Assembly (NCBI GenBank): GCA_017443465.1
Contig: JAFRXO010000039.1
Location: 1 to 51,972 of the forward strand
Source of the DNA: Bacteroidales bacterium
Lineage (GTDB): Bacteria > Bacteroidota > Bacteroidia > Bacteroidales > UBA932
Reading direction: 5' to 3'
Length of the DNA: 51,972 nt
Below, in pieces: positions 26,692-33,394 of the stretch. The first letter of the stretch is position 1. Each line of letters opens with the position of its first letter. The notes beneath the pieces were generated by a model. The model searched no databases. It was not told the DNA's origin and worked only from the letters and a program-made list of their open reading frames with translations. A program made the position numbers and the translations under genes.

Positions 26692-27690
26692 ATGTCTGCA
26701 ACAACAATCCGGGATATAGCCGTAGCTCTGGGAGTAACCCCTTCGACAGTGTCGAGGGCGCTTTCCGGCAATCCATATGTTAAGGAAAGCACCAGGGCTG
26801 CAATCCTCAAGAAGGCGCGCGAACTGGGCTATGAGCGCAACGTCATGGCCTCAAACCTCCGCAAGGGGACTACCAACATCGTCGGAATCATAGTACCGCG
26901 TATCAACCGCGAATTCTTCGGCAATGTGATCAGCGGGGCCGAAGCGGTTTTCAGCGAGGCCGGCTATTCCGTAGTCATATGCCAGACACACGAGCGCCTG
27001 GAAGATGAGAAGGCCGCGCTGAAGGTGCTGGCCGGGGAGCAGGTCGCCGGTATCATGATTTCCCATTCATCGGAGACGGTCTCCGGTGAGCATATCCTGG
27101 ATGCCATCGGGGAGAGCGTCAAGCTGGTGCAGTTCGACAGGGTGATCGAGGGCCTTCCCGGTTCGATTGTTATAAATGACGATTTCAAGGGAGCTTACAC
27201 TGCCACGAAACATTTGATTGATAACGGCTACAAGCGTATCGGAGCCCTCGTGGGATTCATGGATACCATCCTCTTCAAGAGGCGTTATGAGGGCTATGCG
27301 GCCGCACTTGCCGATGCAGGTATGCCTCTTGATCCGGACATAGTGTACGAGAATACGATTCTCCGCGAGAATGGATATGAGAGCACTGTGAAGGCCATCG
27401 CTGCGGGATGTGATGCCATTTATTCTTCAGGCGACTTCTCGGCCCTTGGAGCGCTGGAGTGCGCTTTGAAACACGGACTGAAGGTCCCCGAAGATTTCGG
27501 AATCGTCGGAACCGCAAATGAAACCTTCACATCCCTGGTCTCGCCCAGAATGAGTTCAGTGGACCAGCATCCTTTCGAGATGGGGCGCTCCTCTGCCAGT
27601 GCCATGATCCGTCTCCTCAGCGGAGAGACCCAAGGGGAGGAGATCCTGATAGGCACCACCCTTGTGACAAGACAGTCTTCTACACGTTAA
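26692..27690 (+). CDS. LacI/GalR family transcriptional regulator
   Basis: This 332-residue regulator has an N-terminal LacI HTH (about 4-25: TTIRDIAVALGVTPSTVSRALSG) and hinge helix (RNVMASNLRKG). A periplasmic-binding-protein-like ligand domain follows (about 62-332: NIVGIIVPRINREFFGNVISG, GAYTATKHLIDNGYKRIGAL). ATG 26692 is chosen because it follows the promoter and starts the HTH; the longer frame from 26473 lies inside the PL8 gene. The palindrome GCAAACGTTTGC precedes its own promoter and also lies between the GH28 and GH127 promoters, so it is a good candidate for the repressor of the pectin locus. The inducer is probably a sugar or uronate breakdown product (inference). Confidence 0.92.
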   Translation: MSATTIRDIAVALGVTPSTVSRALSGNPYVKESTRAAILKKARELGYERNVMASNLRKGTTNIVGIIVPRINREFFGNVISGAEAVFSEAGYSVVICQTHERLEDEKAALKVLAGEQVAGIMISHSSETVSGEHILDAIGESVKLVQFDRVIEGLPGSIVINDDFKGAYTATKHLIDNGYKRIGALVGFMDTILFKRRYEGYAAALADAGMPLDPDIVYENTILRENGYESTVKAIAAGCDAIYSSGDFSALGALECALKHGLKVPEDFGIVGTANETFTSLVSPRMSSVDQHPFEMGRSSASAMIRLLSGETQGEEILIGTTLVTRQSSTR

Positions 27691-27693
27691 CAT

Positions 27694-29082
27694 ATGGGAT
27701 TCCTTACACCTCCATCATTCCTGCCTGAGCAGATAGGTCCGGAAGCGGACAAGCGTTACAAACGCCTCCGCATGCAGGTTTTCCTCGGCGTTTTCATCGG
27801 TTATGCCGGGTTCTACATCGTCCGCAAGAATTTCTCCATGGCCATCCCCCTGCTCGAACCGTTCGGTTTCGACAAGGGTGAGCTGGGAGTGGTCCTGTCG
27901 ATGAATGCTATCGCCTACGGCTTTTCCAAGTTCCTCATGGCGAGCATCTCGGACAGGAGCAATGCCAGGCGTTTCCTGCCTCTTGGCCTCATCCTGGCTG
28001 CGCTGTCCATGGCCTTCATGGTGGTCCCGATCCAGTGGATTGGGGCTGCTCACAAGGGCCTTGCGATCGCTCTGATGGCCGCCATCAATTTCCTGGTCGG
28101 CTGGTTCAACGGTATGGGCTGGCCTCCATGCGGAAGGGTGATGACCCACTGGTTCTCGATACGTGAGCGCGGGACGTGGATGAGCATATGGAATTGCGCC
28201 CACAATGTGGGCGGGGCCCTCGTCGGGCCTATGGCGGCATATGGCGCCGTGTGGTTCGGAAGCTGGTTCTACGGGGCGAACGAGCAGATGTATTTCCTCG
28301 TCGGAACCTTCCTCTTCCCGGCCGCAGTGGCCATCCTCATCGCGATTATCGCATATGCCCTGATCCGTGACACGCCGCAGAGTTGCGGACTGCCTTCGAT
28401 AGAGAAGTGGAGCGGGAATTACGCCCAGAACTACAGCGAGAAGGACGAGGAAGCCATATCCACCAAGCAGATTTTCAAGACTGTCCTTTCCAACAAGCTC
28501 CTGTGGTACATCGCTTTCGCGAACGCCTTCGTGTACATGGTGCGCTACGGATGCCTGGACTGGGCGCCGACCATCCTCACGGAGAATGGAATCGACATCA
28601 AAAGCGCCGGTTGGGCGTATTTCGCATATGAATTCGCAGCTATTCCGGGGACCCTTTTCTGCGGCTGGGTGAGCGACCATGTCTTCAAGGGACGCCGTGC
28701 TATGCCTATGATCATCTTCATGCTCCTTGTCGGAGTTGCAATCGTCGTCTATTGGCAGAACCTGGACAACCTGAATGTGGTCATATGGTGCCTGATCGCA
28801 ATCGGTTTCCTGATCTACGGGCCCGTGATGCTGATCGGTGTGCAGGCTCTCGACCTGGCTCCGAAGAATGCTGCGGGCACTGCCGCCGGACTGACTGGAT
28901 TCATGGGATATGTGCTCGGTACGGCTATCCTCGCCAATGTGGTGATGGGTTATGCTTCGCAGAACTGGGGATGGGGTTCCACCTTCATCCTGCTGATTGG
29001 GGCATGTGTCCTCTGCATTCTCCTCATGGCTATGACCTGGCGCGCCGAGCAGTATCTGGTCCACTCCGGCCACAGCAAATAA
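27694..29082 (+). CDS. MFS organophosphate:phosphate antiporter-type transporter (GlpT-like)
   Basis: This 462-residue inner-membrane protein has about 12 predicted spans. The N-terminal IGYAGFYIVRKNFSMAIPLL closely follows the GlpT/UhpT pattern, as do YGFSKFLMASISDRSNARRFLP and GWFNGMGWPPCGRVMTHWFS. It therefore belongs to the OPA group, whose members exchange sugar or glycerol phosphates for phosphate; some relatives carry hexuronates. It starts three bases after the lacI-type stop, so both are one transcript. The pairing suggests import of the compound that the regulator senses, perhaps a uronate or sugar phosphate from lyase action. The start ATG overlaps a CATATG site. Confidence 0.88.
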   Translation: MGFLTPPSFLPEQIGPEADKRYKRLRMQVFLGVFIGYAGFYIVRKNFSMAIPLLEPFGFDKGELGVVLSMNAIAYGFSKFLMASISDRSNARRFLPLGLILAALSMAFMVVPIQWIGAAHKGLAIALMAAINFLVGWFNGMGWPPCGRVMTHWFSIRERGTWMSIWNCAHNVGGALVGPMAAYGAVWFGSWFYGANEQMYFLVGTFLFPAAVAILIAIIAYALIRDTPQSCGLPSIEKWSGNYAQNYSEKDEEAISTKQIFKTVLSNKLLWYIAFANAFVYMVRYGCLDWAPTILTENGIDIKSAGWAYFAYEFAAIPGTLFCGWVSDHVFKGRRAMPMIIFMLLVGVAIVVYWQNLDNLNVVIWCLIAIGFLIYGPVMLIGVQALDLAPKNAAGTAAGLTGFMGYVLGTAILANVVMGYASQNWGWGSTFILLIGACVLCILLMAMTWRAEQYLVHSGHSK

Positions 29083-29112
29083 GTTTCTTCAGTTCTGGCT
29101 ATCGTTTCAGTG

Positions 29113-29234
29113 TCTCCCGGCCATGTACCGGAAGCCCGTAGCCACCCTCGGCTCGTAAGAGGGGGGACCGTGGCGTGAAACGCTCACGGTGGGGTCGAGC
29201 GAAGCGAGACGGCTTCCGGTACATGGCCGGGAGA
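29113..29234. repeat. Long intergenic palindrome, family member 2
   Basis: Bases 29113-29136 and 29211-29234 form a perfect 24-base inverted repeat. Internally it has CCCGTAGCC, CCCTCGGCT and GAGCGAAGCGA in the same order as the element at 18095-18224, and a central hairpin ACCGTG/CACGGT (29168-29190). The outer arms are unrelated in sequence to those of the other copy. It lies between the convergent transporter gene and tRNA-Pro. Confidence 0.8.
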
Positions 29235-29248
29235 ACAGTCCGGGAAAC

Positions 29249-29292
29249 AAAAAAAAGGAGGCTGATCAGTCGATTGACTTTTCAGCCTCCTT
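29249..29292 (-). terminator. Intrinsic terminator of tRNA-Pro
   Basis: On the minus strand AAGGAGGCTGA (29292-29282) pairs with TCAGCCTCCTT (29265-29255) and runs straight into a stretch of seven or more T. It lies 14 bases past the 3' end of the tRNA. Confidence 0.8.
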
Positions 29293-29305
29293 CTGTCGTG
29301 CTTTG

Positions 29306-29379
29306 TCGGGGTGACTGGACTCGAACCAGCGACCTCACGCCCCCCAGACGCGTACGCTAACCAACTGCGCTACACCCCG
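29306..29379 (-). tRNA. tRNA-Pro (anticodon GGG)
   Basis: This is a 74-nucleotide cloverleaf on the minus strand: acceptor CGGGGTG/CACCCCG, D-stem GCGC/GCGT, anticodon stem CGCGT/GCGTG with loop CTGGGGG (anticodon GGG, plus-strand CCC at 29343-29345), and T-arm GCTGG-TTCGAGT-CCAGT. The discriminator is A. CCA is not encoded. A -7 box precedes it and an intrinsic terminator follows, so it is a single-gene unit. Confidence 0.93.
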
Positions 29380-29396
29380 ATTGCACTAAGCGGGTG

Positions 29397-29458
29397 CAAA
29401 TATAGTAATTTTCCTGTTCTTTACCATAACCAAATTCAACAAAATATTGCTACATTTG
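29397..29458. promoter_or_regulatory. Divergent promoters of tRNA-Pro and cupin gene
   Basis: CAAATATA at 29397-29404 reads TATATTTG on the minus strand, 18 bases upstream of the tRNA. TACATTTG at 29451-29458 serves the plus-strand cupin gene (ATG 29483). The 20 bases 29391-29410 match 48311-48330, the promoter of the pectin operon, at 19 positions. Confidence 0.65.
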
Positions 29459-29482
29459 AAAACAGACTATAACACAAACGAA

Positions 29483-29908
29483 ATGAAAAAAGTATTTTCA
29501 GTTTTGCTTGCAGTGGTTGTAGCGGCCTCTGCAATATCATGTGGAACGAAAAACTCACAGAAAATGACAAACGAAAGCGGGAAATTCATATTCGAGGCCA
29601 GCACGCCTTGGCAGGATGCCGGCGGTGGGGCCGAGCGCCAGATCCTTGGCTACAACGACAACATCATGATGGTAAAGGTCAGCTTCGATGCCGGTGAGGT
29701 CGGAGCAGTCCATGCCCATCCCCACACCCAGGTGACGTACGTGGCTGAGGGTAAATTCGAATTCACCATCGGCGGCGAAACCAAGATCGTTTCCAAGGGT
29801 GACGCCCTCTACATGGAACCCGACGTCGAGCATGGCTGCACCTGCCTTGAGACAGGTATCCTGATCGACTGCTTCAACCCCATGCGTGACACATTCATCG
29901 GGAAGTAA
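29483..29908 (+). CDS. Cupin lipoprotein, KdgF-like
   Basis: This is a 141-residue lipoprotein with signal MKKVFSVLLAVVVAASAISC. The single cupin domain has motif 1 VHAHPHTQVTYVAEG (metal ligands from the His residues, with Gln in the place of the usual Glu) and motif 2 EPDVEHGCTC. KdgF-type cupins speed the opening of unsaturated uronate rings produced by pectate or alginate lyases. This fits a window with PL1, PL8 and GH105 enzymes, although KdgF is usually cytoplasmic and this copy is exported. Function is therefore probable, not certain. ATG 29483 is chosen for the signal peptide; GH20 follows 30 bases later. Confidence 0.78.
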   Translation: MKKVFSVLLAVVVAASAISCGTKNSQKMTNESGKFIFEASTPWQDAGGGAERQILGYNDNIMMVKVSFDAGEVGAVHAHPHTQVTYVAEGKFEFTIGGETKIVSKGDALYMEPDVEHGCTCLETGILIDCFNPMRDTFIGK

Positions 29909-29938
29909 GGGCCTGCCGGCGCCTTTAAAGTCCAGGCG

Positions 29939-31315
29939 ATGAATATATTCGGTATTATTCTGCTGTCCGTTTCACTCGGGGTCGTCCCTGCTCCCAGGGA
30001 AGTCCATATGGGAGAGCAGAAGATGGAAGAGCGATATGCTTCCAAGGTCCGTTATGTGCGTTCCGGCAAACTCGGTCCTGAAGCATATGAACTTAAAATC
30101 GGGAAGAAGGGAGTTGTCATCAAATCCTCTTCGGATGCCGGGCGCTTCTATGCTGAAAAGACCCTCGGTCAGCTTGTCCGTTGCGATCAGCTTTATCTTG
30201 GCACTATAAAAGATTCTCCGCGGTTTACGTGGAGGGGCTTCATGCTTGATGAGGCACGTCACTTCTTCGGCACGGAGAAGGTGAAAGAACTGTTGGACAT
30301 GATGGCTGAGTACAAGCTCAACCGCTTTCACTGGCATCTGAGCGACAATCAGGGATGGAGGGTTGAGATCAAGGCTTTCCCGCAGCTCACCCAGATCGGT
30401 GCGATAGGTTGTGAAACGGACAGGAATGCCCCTGCGAGATTCTATACCCAGGACGAAATCCGCGAGATTGTGCGATACGCCGCTGAAAGGCATATAGAGG
30501 TCATCCCGGAAATCGATATGCCCGGGCATGCGCGTGCGCTGGTCCGTTCCATTCCGGAAATCGATGGCTTTAACAGTACAGTCAATCCGGGAAGCGAAAA
30601 GACATATGAGATTATCCGGACTATCCTGACTGAATTGTCGGGACTGTTTCCGGGCAGGTATCTCCATATAGGAGGGGACGAAGTCCAGAACAAAAAATGG
30701 ATGGATCTGCCCGAAGTCGGAGCGCTTGTGAAAAAGGAAGGATATACTGCGGTCCAGGAGGTCCAGAATTACTTCGGACGTAGAGTAGGGGCTATAGTGG
30801 CTTCCCTCGGAAAGGAAGTCCTTGCATGGGATGACCTGGTCGTAAGCGGCATTCCTTCTGATTCTGCCGTTTTGCTGTGGTGGCATACAGATAAACCTGA
30901 AGTGCTCAAAGATGCACAGGCCTCAGGCTTCAGGACGGTCGTGTGCCCTAGCCGGCCGATGTATCTGGACAACTGCCAGGAGCTAAACCATAAATACGGC
31001 CATAAGGGGAGGATCCAATACTTCAATACTATCCAGAAGCTTTACGAATATGAGATCGAGGAAACTCCGCTTGTGCTGGGTGTCCAGGCTAATCTCTGGA
31101 CGGAGCATGTGCATAATTCCAACCGGGTGGATTTCATGGTTTATCCCCGTATCTTCGCCCTCGCGGAGCAAGCCTGGTCAGTGAACCGGGATTTTGACGA
31201 TTTCCTCCGCAGGTTGGAATATGTCTATTCCTGGATGGACACCAAGGGATTCTACTACTACGATGCAAGGAATCCGGACCGTCATCCCGAACCCAGCTGC
31301 CCCAACATCAAGTGA
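29939..31315 (+). CDS. GH20 beta-N-acetylhexosaminidase
   Basis: This 458-residue enzyme has a signal-like N-terminus (MNIFGIILLSVSLGVV), a short GH20b-type alpha/beta domain (about 17-95) and a TIM barrel. Family motifs are RGFMLDEARHF near 99, FHWHLSDNQGWR near 130, EIDMPGHA near 191 and the catalytic pair HIGGDEV (Asp247-Glu248). A tryptophan pocket is seen at LLWWHTD and NLWTEHV. It removes terminal GlcNAc or GalNAc by substrate-assisted catalysis, from host or microbial glycans rather than pectin. Shorter than many GH20 proteins because no C-terminal lectin domain is present. Confidence 0.92.
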   Translation: MNIFGIILLSVSLGVVPAPREVHMGEQKMEERYASKVRYVRSGKLGPEAYELKIGKKGVVIKSSSDAGRFYAEKTLGQLVRCDQLYLGTIKDSPRFTWRGFMLDEARHFFGTEKVKELLDMMAEYKLNRFHWHLSDNQGWRVEIKAFPQLTQIGAIGCETDRNAPARFYTQDEIREIVRYAAERHIEVIPEIDMPGHARALVRSIPEIDGFNSTVNPGSEKTYEIIRTILTELSGLFPGRYLHIGGDEVQNKKWMDLPEVGALVKKEGYTAVQEVQNYFGRRVGAIVASLGKEVLAWDDLVVSGIPSDSAVLLWWHTDKPEVLKDAQASGFRTVVCPSRPMYLDNCQELNHKYGHKGRIQYFNTIQKLYEYEIEETPLVLGVQANLWTEHVHNSNRVDFMVYPRIFALAEQAWSVNRDFDDFLRRLEYVYSWMDTKGFYYYDARNPDRHPEPSCPNIK

Positions 31316-31322
31316 CGTGGGT

Positions 31323-31359
31323 GCGGCTGTATCTTAGTGTGAACGCGGCTGTATCTTAG
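31323..31359. repeat. Short direct repeat overlapping a stop codon
   Basis: GCGGCTGTATCTTAG occurs at 31323-31337 and 31345-31359, 22 bases apart. The second copy contains the stop codon of the minus-strand outer-membrane protein gene. It is probably a small replication-slippage duplication. Confidence 0.6.
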
Positions 31360-32099
31360 AAAGTGTAACCGATAGCCCCCAGGACTGAGTATTGGAACCG
31401 GACGGGGGTCTCGGTGACTATGGCGTCTCCATCGCCTGTGGAATTTCCTGAAGATGTGACGCTTACGAAATTCTTGGTCAGGAAATAATGGACGGACGGG
31501 ACGATTCCGAGATTGACCCGTCCGATACGGAATGACATCGAGAATCCTACGTCGGCCGTGATGGAGAACCGGTTGTCCAACCTCAGGGTCTTCTGGCTGG
31601 TCACCGATCCGGAATAGGATTCCTTGACAGGAGTATTAGTTCCTGCGATGTAGCCTGGCGTGAGGCCGGCGAAAAATTCTGCACGGTTGAGAAGTCCCAG
31701 GAGGAAATCCCCGATGATGCTTTGAGCCGTGGGTTCATAGCCATAGATGGCGTCACGGACAGCTCCGGCAGCGGCGGCCTCAACTCCGGTTACTACCGAC
31801 TCAGAGAAACTGCGGTCACGCGTCCGCACCGAAAAGGCCACCGGCACTCCGAAATATGAATCAATTTCCATATTCTGGGGCATATACTCGGCACCGACCC
31901 GATATCCGATGCCTCTCATTCCGTAACGGGCATATGTCAGACTGAATATTTCAGAGGATCCCCATCCGAGCGAACGGCCCACCGGGCCGCGTACACCTAT
32001 GCCCAGGCGGAGCTCTTTCATATTCTGTGACGGGCCTTGTGCGCACAGAGCCATGCATGTCCCCAGGGCCATCGCAAAGCACAGAAGAAATCTTTTCAT
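31356..32099 (-). CDS. Outer-membrane beta-barrel-like protein
   Basis: This 247-residue exported protein has signal MKRFLLCFAMALGTCMALCAQ (ATG 32099; an ATG at 32105 would add two residues). The mature part has alternating hydrophobic/aromatic strands (IFSLTYARYGMRGIGYRVGAEY, FSITADVGFSMSFRIG, FQYSVLGAIGYTF) and ends in Phe, the usual C-terminal signal of outer-membrane barrels. Function unknown. CAAAGTTA at 32131-32138 reads TAACTTTG on the minus strand and is the likely -7 box. Convergent with GH20. Confidence 0.78.
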   Translation of the reverse strand: MKRFLLCFAMALGTCMALCAQGPSQNMKELRLGIGVRGPVGRSLGWGSSEIFSLTYARYGMRGIGYRVGAEYMPQNMEIDSYFGVPVAFSVRTRDRSFSESVVTGVEAAAAGAVRDAIYGYEPTAQSIIGDFLLGLLNRAEFFAGLTPGYIAGTNTPVKESYSGSVTSQKTLRLDNRFSITADVGFSMSFRIGRVNLGIVPSVHYFLTKNFVSVTSSGNSTGDGDAIVTETPVRFQYSVLGAIGYTF

Positions 32100-32155
32100 A
32101 TTCATAAGGTATGTATGTTGATTCACAGGACAAAGTTACATACATCCGGCCTCAG

Positions 32156-33064
32156 TTACAAGTGCAGGAACCGGCTTAAATGCTCCTGAGTACAACCGGG
32201 AACCCTTGACAGAATTCTCCGAAGGTAAACTTGATCATCCTCGCCCATCTCATGAAATCTGTAATCGCAAAAGTCCAGTTTTGAAGAAAGAGTCGCACGG
32301 AGCATTCTGAGATAAACAGAATAATCCTCCCAAGGTTCGGACAAATCGTTCTCGGCTCCTGTTGAAGCATTCATGGCCGTGACAGCTTTTTCATATGATT
32401 CAAAACGCCTGATGACGGCATACTTGTCTACCGGATAGAATATGTTGACAATATAGTCTACCGCCTGTTTCTTTTCTGCTCCTGTCAGACTTTGGAAGAT
32501 CCTTTTCTGGATAGCATAATTCAAATAAAGCCCTTGCTTGAAACTGAGATCGACAACCCCCAGGGCCCTTCTCATCCTTGAACTGCACCTTCTCTTGACA
32601 ATCTTTTCAGAATAAGGATTTGCGCTGGCGGTGTATGCCAGCAGGTTCCATTTGTAGTCAGGCGCGTTTCGTGTTATCTTTCCGGCAACCGGATTGTTGA
32701 ATATGTAGACAAGACAGGACAGAATGCTTTTGTGGGAAGACTTGGGAGCATACCCCGCTTCCATCATAAGTGGCCCGCTCCGGCGGTACTCTTTGCTGTA
32801 TTCTTTAGCGAATATGCTTTGCAGGTCGCGGCAGAAATCGGTGAAGACCTCCCTGGGCACAGGTTTGACAAAGGCGTGGAAATGATTGAACATAATGCAG
32901 AAAGCTTCCAGCCCTATCCCATGACGTCTAGTCAGGACGTAACATAGTGTAAGGAAAAAAATATAATCTTCCGTTCTATAAAACAAGACATTCCCTTCCA
33001 GCGCTTTGAGATAAAGATGATGTGCGCATCCCTCACGATAGACTCTGTTTCTCCGTCCCCTCAT
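32156..33064 (-). CDS. REP-associated tyrosine transposase (RAYT, Y1/HUH type)
   Basis: This 302-residue protein belongs to the IS200-like Y1 transposase superfamily. N-terminal residues 1-130 carry the domain: RRNRVYREGCAHHLYLKAL, the HUH metal motif in FNHFHAFVKP (about 60-69) and YIFNNPVAGKI (about 124-134), near which the nucleophilic Tyr is expected. The C-terminal half is helical and specific to RAYT proteins. RAYTs act on short palindromic REP sequences in single-stranded DNA and are usually single-copy rather than mobile themselves. Several intergenic palindromes in this window (33124-33241, 18095-18224, 29113-29234) are candidate substrates. The nested palindrome at 33124 lies directly upstream of its start. 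No terminal repeats flank the gene. Confidence 0.85.
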   Translation of the reverse strand: MRGRRNRVYREGCAHHLYLKALEGNVLFYRTEDYIFFLTLCYVLTRRHGIGLEAFCIMFNHFHAFVKPVPREVFTDFCRDLQSIFAKEYSKEYRRSGPLMMEAGYAPKSSHKSILSCLVYIFNNPVAGKITRNAPDYKWNLLAYTASANPYSEKIVKRRCSSRMRRALGVVDLSFKQGLYLNYAIQKRIFQSLTGAEKKQAVDYIVNIFYPVDKYAVIRRFESYEKAVTAMNASTGAENDLSEPWEDYSVYLRMLRATLSSKLDFCDYRFHEMGEDDQVYLRRILSRVPGCTQEHLSRFLHL

Positions 33065-33123
33065 ACATCAACAATTATATCATTGCAATGCTACAAAGAA
33101 CTATCCGTTTAAACAAATCTTTT

Positions 33124-33241
33124 TTGACCGTGTTTTGTATTTCCTTGATTCACAGGGTATTCCTTGAAGTCCCTCCCCCGAATTTAGGGGAGGAACTTCA
33201 AGGAAATGACGGTAGATCAACTAGTTACAAAACACGGTCAA
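33124..33241. repeat. Nested palindrome with alternative pairings upstream of RAYT
   Basis: Outer arms 33124-33139 and 33226-33241 (TTGACCGTGTTTTGTA and complement) are perfect over 16 bases. Inner arms 33160-33178 and 33187-33205 pair over 19 bases with one mismatch. A second left arm, TTTCCTTGA (33140-33148), can also pair with the right inner arm TCAAGGAAA, so two mutually exclusive folds are possible. Confidence 0.75.
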
Positions 33242-33252
33242 TCGGAGTGCTC

Positions 33253-33334
33253 GGGGGGAATCAGGGGAATCGGGGAGCCTCAGGGGAATCAGGGGAACCT
33301 CAGGGAATCGGTCAATCGGGGGGGGGGCAGGGGG
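33253..33334 (+). repeat. G-run cluster, possible G-quadruplex
   Basis: Eight plus-strand G-runs (6, 4, 4, 4, 4, 3, 10 and 5 bases) lie within 82 bases. They are set in a degenerate tandem AGGGGAATC repeat with mostly short spacers. Four or more runs with short loops can fold as G-quadruplex DNA. The plus strand is the template for the pectin operon transcript arriving from the right. Confidence 0.65.
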
Positions 33335-33378
33335 AAGAAAAAACAGAAGATGACCCGGTCCGAGCCATCTTCTGTTTT
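33335..33378 (-). terminator. Intrinsic terminator of the pectin operon
   Basis: On the minus strand AAAACAGAAGATG (33378-33366) pairs with CATCTTCTGTTTT (33352-33340) around a 13-base GC-rich loop, and the T-run continues. It lies 16 bases after the stop of the beta-helix protein gene and ends the long operon. Confidence 0.85.
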
Positions 33379-33394
33379 CATATGCATGTCCAGT

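Noticed and set aside
27715-29073. 452-codon open frame opposite the GlpT-like gene
   Set aside because: Histidine/glutamine-rich composition typical of an antisense shadow; the transporter on the other strand has clear family motifs.
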